Positions 25,048 to 33,201 are shown, counted from the stretch's first letter. The stretch is DNA of 37,917 bases from an uncultured Bacteroidales bacterium (GCA_947302205.1 CAMYVD010000015.1:1-37917); one strand, 5' to 3'. Translations and numbers: made by a program. Notes: a model not told the origin generated them from the letters alone.

Positions 25048-25611
25048 ATGATGAAAAACGTTACTTATACCAAGACTGGCGATGCCGGAACGACTTCCTT
25101 GGTTGGAGGCCGTCGGGTACCCAAATATGACGACAAGGTAGAGGCCTATGGCACTGTGGATGAGCTGAGTGCTTACATAGGCGTGCTCTATGACCTTGAA
25201 GGCGTTTCTGACGCTGTCAAAGAGACTTTGAGTGTGATTCAGAACAAGTTATTCACCTTGGAATCACATTTTGCCATGGACAAGGATACGGAGATTGCCA
25301 AGATGATCCCCGTGCTGGCAGAGGAAGACGTGGCTTTTTTGGAAGGAAAGATTGACGCGATGAATGCCGAGTTGCCTGTGTTGCGCGCCTTTGTGATCCC
25401 TGGAGGTAACATGCGTGCGTCGGTGAGCCATGTGTGCCGCACGGTGTGCAGGCGTGCCGAGCGTCAGGGTTGGCGCTTGGCTTCGCATGAGGAAGTCGAT
25501 GCCATTGATTTGAAGTATCTGAATCGGCTTTCGGATTATTTCTTTGTTTTGGCCAGATATTTCGATTTTTTGGTAAAAAACGATGAAAAGTGCTGGGAAT
25601 CAGATAAATAA
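25048..25611 (+). CDS. Cob(I)alamin adenosyltransferase, PduO type
   Basis: 187 residues. The N-terminal TKTGDAGTTSLVGGRRVPKYDDKVEAYGTVDELSAYIG is shared by PduO/MMAB-type enzymes and contains the ATP-binding loop (TKTGD.G.T) and the Asp/Glu that contact ATP. The C-terminal CRTVCRRAERQGW and LNRLSDYFFVLAR complete the five-helix bundle. It makes adenosylcobalamin from cob(I)alamin and ATP for B12-dependent mutases. Last gene of the run that begins at mrp. ATG at 25051 is an equally possible start. Confidence 0.93.
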   Translation: MMKNVTYTKTGDAGTTSLVGGRRVPKYDDKVEAYGTVDELSAYIGVLYDLEGVSDAVKETLSVIQNKLFTLESHFAMDKDTEIAKMIPVLAEEDVAFLEGKIDAMNAELPVLRAFVIPGGNMRASVSHVCRTVCRRAERQGWRLASHEEVDAIDLKYLNRLSDYFFVLARYFDFLVKNDEKCWESDK

Positions 25612-25638
25612 AAATTTTAAATTTTTTATAAAAAACAC

Positions 25639-25668
25639 TTGACATTTATCTGATATGATGTAATTTTG
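25639..25668 (+). promoter_or_regulatory. Promoter of the DUF2795 gene
   Basis: TTG (25639-25641) and TAATTTTG (25661-25668) with a 19-bp spacer, 28 bases before the ATG. A clean match to the Bacteroidota pattern. Confidence 0.75.
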
Positions 25669-25696
25669 CACCCTCAAATTTAAAACTGAAAAGACT

Positions 25697-25918
25697 ATGT
25701 ATTGGACACTGGAATTAGCATCGAAATTGGAAGACGCTCCGTGGCCTGCAACACGTGATGAGCTGTTGGATTGGGCTTTGCGTACCGGCGCTCCGCAAGA
25801 AGTGATAGAGAACCTTCAGGAGATTGAAGACGAAGGGGATGTTTACGAACGCATTGAGGATTTGTGGCCGGATTATCCAACGAAAGACGACTTTTTCTTC
25901 CATGAAGATGAGTATTAA
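25697..25918 (+). CDS. DUF2795 small acidic protein
   Basis: 73 residues, rich in Asp/Glu, with YWTLELASKLEDAPWPATRD at the start and DLWPDYPTKDDFFFHEDEY at the end. I recognise this as the DUF2795 family, very widely conserved in Bacteroidota as a short single-domain protein. Function unknown. Own promoter and own terminator, though the terminator lies within the next coding sequence. Confidence 0.88.
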   Translation: MYWTLELASKLEDAPWPATRDELLDWALRTGAPQEVIENLQEIEDEGDVYERIEDLWPDYPTKDDFFFHEDEY

Positions 25919-27962
25919 AAAAAAAGACGCATTAAGCGTCTTTTTTCATATCGCCATATTTTTTCTCTTTGCTTTCACATTGCTTTTTAATAAAGTGCAA
26001 GCACAATGGCAGCCCATGGGCGGCCCCCAAGGGCGCTATGTCAGGAGTATTCTCTGCACCGACAGTCTATATTATGCCGCCACAGGAGGCGGCGTCATGG
26101 TGAGCAGCGACCAAGGCGTCAACTGGGAGTTCCGCAACAACGGGCTTACCTCATGCGACACCAAATGCCTCGTCACCTATAACGACACGGTCTTCCTCGC
26201 CACCGACGAAAACATTTTCCGTACCACCGACTGCGGCCTCCACTGGACGCCAGACCCATACCTGCACAACCATTACATCAAGCACCTGCTAGTCCACAAC
26301 GGTTCACTTCTTGCTTCCACCTACATCCAAGGCGTTTACCAATCCACCGAAGGCACCCAAGGCGAATACGTCACAGGCCTTTTCCCCAGCGACGTGCGCT
26401 ACCCCTATTACATGTCCGACAACGAAGACGCCATCTTCATCGCCACCTATAGGCGCGGCGTTTACCGTTCTTTCGACAACGGAGCCTCATGGGAATCATG
26501 CAACAACGGCCTCAACAGCGATGTCCTCGGCATCTACTGCCACAATGGAAAGGTTTTCGCTACTGTACTCGGGCAAGGCATCATGGTCTCTAGCAACAAC
26601 GGCGACAGTTGGGCAAGTAGCGGTCTCAATAAGCAAGCGAAAGGCTATGCCCATTTAGGCGACACCCTCTATGCCTCCTGTTTCGGAGAGGGCGTCTTCG
26701 CTTCTTTCGACAATGGCATCTCCTGGTATGACTACAATTCCAACCTCCCTTCGAAGAACCTTTGGTGCATTGCAGCCTATGACGGACACATCTTTGTTGG
26801 CGACACCCAAGGTCGCATCTACCGAGGCAACAGCGACGGAACTGGCTGGATTCGCACCAATACGCCCACATTTCTCGCCTCAGTGGGCAATATTGGCATC
26901 AGCAACGGACGTATGCTGGCAGCTACCCACGGCTCTGATTTCTTTTACACCGACGATGGCAGCACTTGGACCCAGAGCACTGGCATCGGGACGGTAGAAA
27001 TCCGCGGCATGATGGTGGAAGGCAACAATGTGTTCATCGGCACTGACATGCTAGGCAGTTTCCTCTCCACCAACAAAGGCACATCGTTCACTTCTGCAGG
27101 TTCCGGATTGCCCGAGGCCCAATGGCTTCAAAGCCTTGTGCGCTGCGATTCACAAATCATTGCAGGAAGCAAGGATAGGATGTATGTCTCTTTCGGTCTT
27201 GGCCAGCAATGGTATGTGCCCACCTGCCTGCCTTATGAAATCGATGTCGTTGACCTCACTTGGGACGGCACCACGATGTTTCATGTCTCCTACGACGGCG
27301 TGTTGCGCCACAGCCGTGAACAAGGCAACAATTGGCAAGTCCTCAACTCCCCGTTCGAGGGTGTCAACTACACCACATTGCGTTACCATGACAACGGCTT
27401 GTATTTAGGTACTCGTGAGCACGGCCTTCACTTCAGCGACGACATGGGAGCGACTTGGTATGCTGTCGACGCACTGCCCAGCGATGCCACCATCAGGCGC
27501 ATCACCACCACCGACACCATCGTTGCGGTGGGATGTGAAGACGGTTCCATTTACCTGAAATACGACCATAGCGACGAATGGCAACAGATGGATAACATTC
27601 CCGTTGATGGCCCCATCCTCGACATCTGCATCGACGGGGAGCGTCTCTACGCCTCACCTATGGCTGGAGGCATTTGGTACACCGAGTTGCCCGCAATGCC
27701 ATGTTTCGTTGGCGAATCCAAAGAAGTCACGCTGACGATTGCGCCCAACCCAGCCTCAACGTTCCTCACCGTTGCTGTCAGCGAGCCTTTACACAATGCT
27801 GAGCTGACCGTCTATGACCTTCAAGGGAAGGTCTGCTACAGCAGCAAGATGCAAGGCGATAGATGCCTAATAACAACAAATGATTTTCTATCAGGAATCT
27901 ATTTCGTGAAAGTTGTGGGAGACAATGCTTCTATTGTCCGAAAAGTAACCATTCAGCACTAA
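25902..27962 (+). CDS. Secreted beta-propeller (BNR/YCF48-like) protein with T9SS sorting domain
   Basis: 686 residues from the ATG at 25902 (MKMSIKKKDALSVFF); 25908 is a second option. No later start keeps the signal peptide, whose core is FHIAIFFLFAFTLLFNKVQA-Q. The body carries many repeats of about 40 residues with SxDxGxxW (for example VSSDQGVNWEF, RSFDNGASWESC, FSDDMGATWYAV), typical of sialidase-like/YCF48-like propellers. The end (LTIAPNPASTFLTV ... LTVYDLQGKVCY ... SGIYFVKV) is a T9SS type A sorting domain. Starts 17 bases before the upstream stop, in another frame, and its first codons are the upstream gene's terminator. Ligand unknown. Confidence 0.85.
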   Translation: MKMSIKKKDALSVFFHIAIFFLFAFTLLFNKVQAQWQPMGGPQGRYVRSILCTDSLYYAATGGGVMVSSDQGVNWEFRNNGLTSCDTKCLVTYNDTVFLATDENIFRTTDCGLHWTPDPYLHNHYIKHLLVHNGSLLASTYIQGVYQSTEGTQGEYVTGLFPSDVRYPYYMSDNEDAIFIATYRRGVYRSFDNGASWESCNNGLNSDVLGIYCHNGKVFATVLGQGIMVSSNNGDSWASSGLNKQAKGYAHLGDTLYASCFGEGVFASFDNGISWYDYNSNLPSKNLWCIAAYDGHIFVGDTQGRIYRGNSDGTGWIRTNTPTFLASVGNIGISNGRMLAATHGSDFFYTDDGSTWTQSTGIGTVEIRGMMVEGNNVFIGTDMLGSFLSTNKGTSFTSAGSGLPEAQWLQSLVRCDSQIIAGSKDRMYVSFGLGQQWYVPTCLPYEIDVVDLTWDGTTMFHVSYDGVLRHSREQGNNWQVLNSPFEGVNYTTLRYHDNGLYLGTREHGLHFSDDMGATWYAVDALPSDATIRRITTTDTIVAVGCEDGSIYLKYDHSDEWQQMDNIPVDGPILDICIDGERLYASPMAGGIWYTELPAMPCFVGESKEVTLTIAPNPASTFLTVAVSEPLHNAELTVYDLQGKVCYSSKMQGDRCLITTNDFLSGIYFVKVVGDNASIVRKVTIQH
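25920..25946 (+). terminator. Terminator of the DUF2795 gene, inside the next coding sequence
   Basis: AAAAAAGACGC (25920-25930) pairs with GCGTCTTTTTT (25936-25946) around ATTAA. A stem with a terminal T-run two bases after the DUF2795 stop. The same bases encode KKKDALSVFF of the propeller protein's signal peptide. Confidence 0.85.
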
Positions 27963-28012
27963 TCAAAGCAGGGGTTGCATCGTGTTAGTCTCGTAACAGA
28001 CAAGTAGGTGCT

Positions 28013-28159
28013 CCGTGGTTGCTCCCTCATTTGCTATATTGTTATTCGATTGTTGTTCGTTTGTTATTCGTTTTTTAATCGAAGAACAATCGAATAACAG
28101 TATAATAATAATCGAATAAAGACCGAGGTAATCAGCTGTTAGGTGCGGAGCAACCACGG
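28013..28159. repeat. Long nested inverted repeat downstream of the propeller gene
   Basis: Outer arms CCGTGGTTGCTCC (28013-28025) and GGAGCAACCACGG (28147-28159) are perfect. Inner arms of 20 bases (28040-28059 with 28080-28099) match at 19 positions. The interior is A+T-rich with repeated TTATTCG. It could serve as a terminator, but the two-arm, about 147-bp shape is also that of a small non-autonomous mobile element. No target-site duplication is obvious. Confidence 0.7.
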
Positions 28160-28458
28160 TGTAATCCCTGTACAACTTTGAGGCTATCCAGATTGCTTTG
28201 TGAAGGTGACATGGTGTCGGTCATGTTTTTTGTATGTATTATTCCTTTTTGTTATATTCGCGAAAAACGAACACCACTTTCCGAGTTGTATCTATCTCGT
28301 AAAGGAATAGTCTTTTTTAAGTCTTCCATAATAAAGTCAATCTGTTCTTTAGTTATAGTTTTGTGTATCATTATTATAATGGATGATACTCGTCTTCCTC
28401 GAAGAAGAAATCATCTTTCTTTGAACATTAAGTGACACTTAAACAATTGAAACTGCCT
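28160..28458. other. About 300 bases without a supportable gene
   Basis: A+T-rich. An 85-codon open frame from 28178 shows no family features, odd composition and no promoter, and is not accepted. A short hairpin GTCTTC-CTC-GAAGA near 28393-28406 recalls the TCTTC.ACGAAGA segment of the dispersed repeats that follow. Confidence 0.5.
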
Positions 28459-28667
28459 GGGTTAACTTATTTTGCTGTTTGATTAAAAATCATCGAAATG
28501 GATGCAGTTATAAGCTACCCTAAATTTAAACGCGACCTTTGTAACTTATTGGTTTCCAGCTACCATCTCCAATCTTCCACGAAGATGAATATTGATTAGT
28601 AAACGATTGTTTATCAAAACAACGAATAGGCTGTCAGGTTAACTGATGGCCTGTTTTGTGTTCAAAT
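28459..28667 (+). repeat. Dispersed repeat, copy 1
   Basis: Begins GGGTTAACTTATTTTGCTG and ends with a hairpin GGCTGTCAGGTTAACTGATGGCC followed by TGTTTTGTGTTCAAAT. By eye about 85 percent identical to copy 2 (30692-30976) over some 200 bases. The hairpin here keeps pairing with G-T wobbles and one compensatory pair relative to copy 3. Confidence 0.8.
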
Positions 28668-28700
28668 CATCGTATCCCATTTCAGATTCTAGGCAAAGAC

Positions 28701-28728
28701 TTGGGTTGCGGTTTTTTTTGTAGTTTTG
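28701..28728 (+). promoter_or_regulatory. Promoter of the 28777 membrane-protein gene
   Basis: TTG (28701-28703) and TAGTTTTG (28721-28728), 17-bp spacer. A 9-codon ORF (ATG at 28734) lies in the leader before the ATG at 28777. Confidence 0.5.
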
Positions 28729-28776
28729 CAGCCATGAAAACACTGGCGCATTGGAAAAGATAGTTAATATACTGCC

Positions 28777-29274
28777 ATGAATTGGACAATCATAATCATC
28801 GAGACTATCGTTCTCACCTTCGCCTTCACGGCGATGATCCTGTTTCCGCTGATGAAAAATCCCGTTTGGTGGATTGCCGACTACCCGGAAGACATTCAGG
28901 AAGAATACTTCAAAACGCACGAACGTATACCTTCCAAATTCTTCTCGCCCGTGGTGCTGCTGAAGAAAGGGATGGCCCTGCTTATCGCCCTCGCCCTGTT
29001 GCTTTTAGTGGTCAAGCTGGCTGGAGCCTACGATTTCTGGTCGGCTTTAGCAGTGGGCTATGGAATATGGCTCTTCATCGACTGGTATGACTGCTTCTTC
29101 TTGGATTGGGTGCTGTTTGCTAACCTGAAAAAGGTCCGTTTGCCTGGTACAGAGCACATGGACGAGGCCTATCACCAAAAGAAATATCACTTCATTCAAT
29201 CCTGCTGGGGTATGCTCATCGGCCTTATCCCTTGCCTTGTCGGTGCAGGACTTTACTCATGGTTGTTGTGCTAA
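28777..29274 (+). CDS. Small integral membrane protein, unknown function
   Basis: 165 residues with about four transmembrane helices (residues roughly 3-25, 60-82, 86-108, 142-163). The loop WYDCFFLDWVLFANLKKVRL and the acidic/His-rich TEHMDEAYHQKKYHF look conserved in style, as in uncharacterised membrane proteins of gut bacteria, but I cannot name the family. It stands alone between a dispersed repeat and the AbiE pair, with G+C and codon use like the core genes. Confidence 0.7.
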   Translation: MNWTIIIIETIVLTFAFTAMILFPLMKNPVWWIADYPEDIQEEYFKTHERIPSKFFSPVVLLKKGMALLIALALLLLVVKLAGAYDFWSALAVGYGIWLFIDWYDCFFLDWVLFANLKKVRLPGTEHMDEAYHQKKYHFIQSCWGMLIGLIPCLVGAGLYSWLLC

Positions 29275-29348
29275 AACTATTATGATGACGAGTACGATAT
29301 ATGGAAAAAGATACTGATAAATACTTTTTTCTCAAAAGACAATTTCTG

Positions 29349-29378
29349 TTGCTGGTATTGAAATAATGTGTATTTTTG
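29349..29378 (+). promoter_or_regulatory. Promoter of the AbiE pair
   Basis: TTG (29349-29351) and TATTTTTG (29371-29378), 19-bp spacer. Transcription would begin near 29385, which rules out an ATG at 29368 and favours the in-frame GTG at 29407 as the start of the first gene. Confidence 0.65.
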
Positions 29379-29406
29379 TGAACTGAAAATACTAATAATT
29401 AGAATT

Positions 29407-29985
29407 GTGAGTTCACAGATAAAAATATTGGAAACGATATTGAGAAGCCGGAAAACGGTGTTTACACTTCAATCGCTGATGATGCTTACGGAATGTAGCG
29501 ACACTAAGAAACTGACGAAATCGTTGCATTATTATGCAAAAGGCGGGAAACTTTTGAATCCGCGTAAAGGCGTTTACACGAAGCTGAAATACGACGAGCA
29601 GGAGATGGCTTGCAGCCTGTTCCGTCCCTCGTACATCTCCTTGGAGTATGTGCTGGGCAGGGCAGGTGTAGTATTCCAGTGGGACGACACCGTAACCAGC
29701 GTGAGCTACCTTAGCCGTGAGGTAGATGTTGACGGCAAGACCTATCGCTTCAGGAAGATAAACCCCGAGATCTGGGTCGGAATGGAAGGCATCGAACAAC
29801 GGGGCAACGTGGCAATGGCCACTCCCGAGAAGGCTTTCCTGGACACTGTCTATCTGAGTGCGGGCAACTGCTACTTTGACAACCTGCGGCCGCTTTCCAT
29901 CAAGAAGATAAACGAGCTGCTTCCTTTCTTCAATTCTCCGACGTTGAATGAAAGGGTAAGGGAAATGTTCAACCAAAAACCTTAG
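29407..29985 (+). CDS. AbiEi-type antitoxin / regulator
   Basis: 192 residues from the GTG at 29407. The N-terminal part (LETILRSRKTVFTLQSLMML, then TKSLHYYAKGGKLLNPRKGVYT) is the winged-helix of AbiEi-like proteins, followed by the SYISLEYVLGRAGVVFQ and ATPEKAFLDTVYLS segments typical of the family. AbiEi represses its own operon and neutralises AbiEii (type IV toxin-antitoxin, phage abortive infection). Three bases separate it from the toxin gene. Lies between two dispersed repeats. Confidence 0.82.
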   Translation: MSSQIKILETILRSRKTVFTLQSLMMLTECSDTKKLTKSLHYYAKGGKLLNPRKGVYTKLKYDEQEMACSLFRPSYISLEYVLGRAGVVFQWDDTVTSVSYLSREVDVDGKTYRFRKINPEIWVGMEGIEQRGNVAMATPEKAFLDTVYLSAGNCYFDNLRPLSIKKINELLPFFNSPTLNERVREMFNQKP

Positions 29986-29988
29986 ACT

Positions 29989-30684
29989 ATGGACAAACAG
30001 AAACACAAGCTTTACATGGCCCAGATCCTGACCATGGTGTTCAAGGACAAGGAACTGTGCAACCTGTTGGGATTCAAGGGCGGCACGGCGTTGATATTCT
30101 TCCATGACTTGCCGAGGTTCTCCACCGACCTTGACTTTAATTTACTGGATGAAGGCAAGCTGGACGTTGTTTATGAGAGGATAAGGAATATCTTGACGAG
30201 ATTCGGCACCATTGACGATGAGGCGAAGAAGTTTTTCGGTCCCGTGATGGTCCTGGACTACGGCAAGGGGGAGCGCATGCTGAAGGTTGAGATCTCCGCC
30301 CGTCAATACGACAACCATTACGAGACGAAGACCCTGGCGGGGACTGACATCAGGGTGCTCACCATGCCGGATATGTTCGCCCACAAGCTATGCGCCATGG
30401 GGGAGAGGCTGTCGCCTCGCGATGTGTTTGACGTCTGGTTCTTCCTGCAGAAGAAACACGCTAGCATCAACGAACAGATTGTGAAGCTTAGAACCGAGAA
30501 AAGCGTGTCGGAATATGCCCAGTGGTGCGCCCAAAGGGTGCGTGAGACGAGTCCCAAGCTGTTGATGCAGGGGTTGGGTGAGGTGGTTGACGATAACCAG
30601 ACCAAGAGTTTCATCAAGACGAAACTCATTGAAGAGACCGCCCAGGCGTTGGAGCTTTTTGCTGCTTTCCCACAGATTGAGTGA
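29989..30684 (+). CDS. AbiEii/AbiGii-type nucleotidyltransferase toxin
   Basis: 231 residues. The nucleotidyltransferase signature is complete: GFKGGTALIFF (GGT at 31-33) and FSTDLDFNLL with Asp47 and Asp49 as metal ligands. The helical C-terminal part contains MPDMFAHKLCAMGERLSPRDVFDVWF, also typical. AbiEii toxins modify nucleotides or tRNA and stop growth when the antitoxin is limiting. No frame damage, so the pair looks functional. Confidence 0.9.
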   Translation: MDKQKHKLYMAQILTMVFKDKELCNLLGFKGGTALIFFHDLPRFSTDLDFNLLDEGKLDVVYERIRNILTRFGTIDDEAKKFFGPVMVLDYGKGERMLKVEISARQYDNHYETKTLAGTDIRVLTMPDMFAHKLCAMGERLSPRDVFDVWFFLQKKHASINEQIVKLRTEKSVSEYAQWCAQRVRETSPKLLMQGLGEVVDDNQTKSFIKTKLIEETAQALELFAAFPQIE

Positions 30685-30691
30685 AATAGCT

Positions 30692-30976
30692 TAGGTTAAC
30701 TTATTTTGCTGTTTGATTAAAATACATCGAAATGGATGCAGTTATAAGCTACCCATTATTTAAACGTGGCCTTTGTAATTTATTGGTTTCCAGCTACTAT
30801 CTCCAATCTTCCACGAGGATGAATATTGATTAGCTAATTAGTTGATTATCAATAAATTACAAAGGTCGTTAGGTTAACTAACAGCCTTTTTTGTGTTCAA
30901 ATAAGTCATTATTTGACGTCATTTGATCCGAAAAGTTAACCTAAAGTTGTACATAATTACTCCTTTTTTTCTAAGA
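30692..30976 (+). repeat. Dispersed repeat, copy 2 (longest)
   Basis: Starts TAGGTTAACTTATTTTGCTG right after the AbiEii stop. It contains CCTTTGTAATTTATT (30770-30784), which pairs perfectly with AATAAATTACAAAGG (30851-30865), then a hairpin (30864-30886) with a T-run, and ends AAAAGTTAACCTAAAGTTG. TTAGGTTAAC at the left (30691) and GTTAACCTAA at the right (30935) are inverted ends. The left 200 bases match copy 1 and the right 110 bases match copy 3. Confidence 0.8.
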
Positions 30977-31104
30977 AGATGAATAGTAGGAATACTACTC
31001 GCTTTTGTCCCTAAGAAGAATGCTAAGTAAGTGGTTCCGAGGGGATGTTTTGCCGGCAGGGCGTGGCCTTTTTAGGCACCGTACCCATGGATGCGGGAAA
31101 TTTG

Positions 31105-31112
31105 TACCTTTG
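31105..31112 (+). promoter_or_regulatory. -7 box of the DUF1905 gene
   Basis: TACCTTTG, consensus -7, 20 bases before the ATG at 31133. No good TTG at the -33 distance. It makes earlier in-frame starts unlikely. Confidence 0.5.
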
Positions 31113-31132
31113 CGTTGACAAAGCAAAGTACT

Positions 31133-31399
31133 ATGTCAGGACTCTTGGAATTCGATGCCGTTATCCTTCAGAACGGCGATATGGATGCTGCTTACGTGGA
31201 GGTGCCATTCGACATCAAGGCGTTGTTCGGCAAGGGCCGTTTACTGGTCCACGCCACTTTTGACGGTGTGCCATACGACGGCCAAATCGTGAAGATGGGG
31301 ACACCATGCTTCATCATCGGGCTGCGAAAGGACATCCGCAAACAGATTGGCAAGAGTTTCGGCGACAGGGTGCATGTGACGTTTTGCAAACGGAATTGA
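31133..31399 (+). CDS. DUF1905 domain protein
   Basis: 88 residues from the ATG at 31133. The pattern [33 protein letters not shown] and [23 protein letters not shown] is the DUF1905 fold, a small beta-barrel often fused to a YdeI-like part, here alone. Function unknown. Terminated by the hairpin at 31426-31460. Confidence 0.85.
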   Translation: MSGLLEFDAVILQNGDMDAAYVEVPFDIKALFGKGRLLVHATFDGVPYDGQIVKMGTPCFIIGLRKDIRKQIGKSFGDRVHVTFCKRN

Positions 31400-31425
31400 T
31401 AATAGATACCGATCGCGTAATAGTT

Positions 31426-31460
31426 ACCGCCGCAAGGGTTTTCGTGACCTTTGCGGCGGT
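31426..31460. terminator. Bidirectional terminator between DUF1905 and the lipoprotein gene
   Basis: ACCGCCGCAAGG (31426-31437) pairs with CCTTTGCGGCGGT (31448-31460) with one bulged base and a loop GTTTTCGTGA. It lies between two convergent genes. Confidence 0.7.
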
Positions 31461-31472
31461 GTTTGTATTACC

Positions 31473-32456
31473 TTACAGGCTCAGCTCATACATATACCCG
31501 TGGTACTGCAGCGAGCCGTCGATGATGGGGAAGAAGAACTCGTTGTCGTGTTCCACGTTCTTCAGCTTGAGGTTCTCCATGATGACAGTCTTGGTGCCAT
31601 CGTCATTGGTGGTGACAGTTAGTTTGCCTTCCTTGGCGATGTAGCCCGTTTGGGGCTGGAAGGTCCAGAAATCACTGTCGAGAGCCACGTGTACGCAGGG
31701 GAACACGGGCAAGTAAGGTGTGCCGATGTAACCGAGGTTGTACTCGCCGTCGATGACTTGACCACCCAGATAACTGACGATGAAGAAACGCTTGCGGTTG
31801 GCCGACATGAAGAGCATCGACTTCACGTCAAGGCCCAGCGAGCTGAGACCGTCGAGTGAGGCGACGCCTGCCAGACCGATGGGGCTTTCAATGTTCTTGA
31901 TCTTGAACTTGTTTTCTGTGTCGAAGGTGTAGGGTGTCAGTGGACCGTTGAAGTTAAGTGCCAGATTGACATTTTGGCCGTTGTTGTTGACGCCCATGCA
32001 TTGCGACAAAATGACGCTATAGGTGCCATCGTTGTTTTGAACGACAGCCAGTTCACCGTTCATCCAATAATAGGTTTCACCGTAGAACAAAGTGTCGGCG
32101 CCCATGATGAAGGGTAGCTCGCCGAGGTTGAACTCGTGGAAGCCGACCACAGTGGGGACGGGGTCTTTTGTGTTGTTGCCCATAGTGTAGGTGCCGGGGG
32201 TGATGGGACCGTTGAAGACTATGGCGATGCCTTCGTTCTTGTCGGCAGTCATCTCCTTGTTGGCCAGGACGATGGCGTTTGTCTGGCCGTAAGTGACGGC
32301 TTTGGCGGTGACGATGTCGGAGGTGGTGGTATTCACCGTCATTTTACCTGATTGTACTTCGGGGGTAACGGGCGTCCCGTTATTGTCGTCATTGCAACTG
32401 GTGCTGATCAGGGCCAGGCCGCAGAGGAGCACTAAACTAAAAAACACTTTTTTCAT
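31473..32456 (-). CDS. Lipoprotein of unknown function
   Basis: 327 residues. Lipobox STSC with Cys21, then an Asn/Asp-rich linker. The mature part is beta-rich with Gly-Pro turns (FNGPITPGTYTMGNN, NFNGPLTPYTF), suggesting repeated jellyroll-like units. I recognise no family. Probably on the outer membrane. Convergent with DUF1905. No clear TAnnTTTG promoter was seen upstream (32457-32520). Confidence 0.75.
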   Translation of the reverse strand: MKKVFFSLVLLCGLALISTSCNDDNNGTPVTPEVQSGKMTVNTTTSDIVTAKAVTYGQTNAIVLANKEMTADKNEGIAIVFNGPITPGTYTMGNNTKDPVPTVVGFHEFNLGELPFIMGADTLFYGETYYWMNGELAVVQNNDGTYSVILSQCMGVNNNGQNVNLALNFNGPLTPYTFDTENKFKIKNIESPIGLAGVASLDGLSSLGLDVKSMLFMSANRKRFFIVSYLGGQVIDGEYNLGYIGTPYLPVFPCVHVALDSDFWTFQPQTGYIAKEGKLTVTTNDDGTKTVIMENLKLKNVEHDNEFFFPIIDGSLQYHGYMYELSL

Positions 32457-32585
32457 AACGATAAGTCTTTAGGTTTGTCTTAATACCAAAACGAGTTATT
32501 ACTACAAAAATTGTGCTGAAATCTAGTGGGCTGCTGTAAATGCGACTTTTCTTCGCATAAGTTGTAAATAATAATTGAGAATTAC

Positions 32586-32904
32586 ATGGCCGAATTGCAT
32601 GTGAAACACCTGAAGTCAGATATCGACCAATTTCTCAGCTCTACAACTGAGATAATGGTCGATAAATCGGTTTTAAAACAGAAAATGGTCGATAAAGCCC
32701 ACTTTGGCCGAGAAACTGGTCGGTGTTCTTGAATACGTGGCCGATAAAGACGAATTTACCACTGAAACCATCGTCAGTCATTTTGGTTTCACTGCCACTA
32801 CGGCCAAGCGCTATTTGCGCCAGCTCACAGAATTCGGCTATCTGGAGTCGCATGGCGGCAACCGCAACCGCAGTTTTCGAATCAAGGATCTTAGATGTAA
32901 ATAA
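32586..32904 (+). pseudogene. Remnant of a winged-helix C-terminus (ATP-binding/Fic-type regulator), frameshifted
   Basis: An ATG frame at 32586 gives MAELHVKHLKSDIDQF ... KQKMVDKAHF and stops after a shift near 32705; the next frame continues AEKLVGVLEYVADKDEFTTE ... LRQLTEFGYLESHGGNRNRSF to 32904. Together they look like a linker plus winged helix-turn-helix found at the C-terminus of Bacteroidota ATP-binding (AlbA_2/AAA_4) or Fic proteins. The catalytic part is missing and no promoter is evident. A 66-residue stand-alone HTH from 32704 is an alternative reading. Confidence 0.45.
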
Positions 32905-32976
32905 AGTCTTTATCAAGATCTATATTGTTACTTAAAGAATATGGTGTAAAAATCTGTAAAATAATGTAAATTAAAG

Positions 32977-33201
32977 CTAACCTAAAGTTGTACATAGCGC
33001 CCGTAACTTATTGGTTTTCAATGTTCTTCCTTTTCTTCCACGAAGATGAGTACTAAACAACTAAATCACTGATTATCAGTAGAATAAAGGAGGCTGTTAG
33101 GTTAACTAACAGCCTTTTTTGTGTTCAAATAAGTCATTATTTGACCTAATTTGATCCGAAAAGTTAACCTAAAGTTGTACATAATTACTCCTTTTTTTCT
33201 A
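32977..33201 (+). repeat. Dispersed repeat, copy 3, with terminator-like hairpin
   Basis: Opens with CTAACCTAAAGTTGTACATA, a motif repeated at its end (33166-33184). The middle has TCTTCCACGAAGATGAGTA as in the other copies. The hairpin GGCTGTTAG/CTAACAGCC (33092-33100 with 33106-33114) is perfect and followed by TTTTTT. The 110 bases from the hairpin onward are almost identical to copy 2. The start GGGTTAACTTATTT of another unit appears again at 33269. Confidence 0.8.

Noticed and set aside
28178-28435. An 85-codon ORF
   Set aside because: No promoter, biased Ile/Cys/Phe composition and no recognisable domain; it lies in A+T-rich intergenic DNA next to repeats.
28459-33201. CRISPR array
   Set aside because: The repeats are 200-285 bases long, kilobases apart and separated by genes, with no short regular repeat-spacer pattern and no cas genes.
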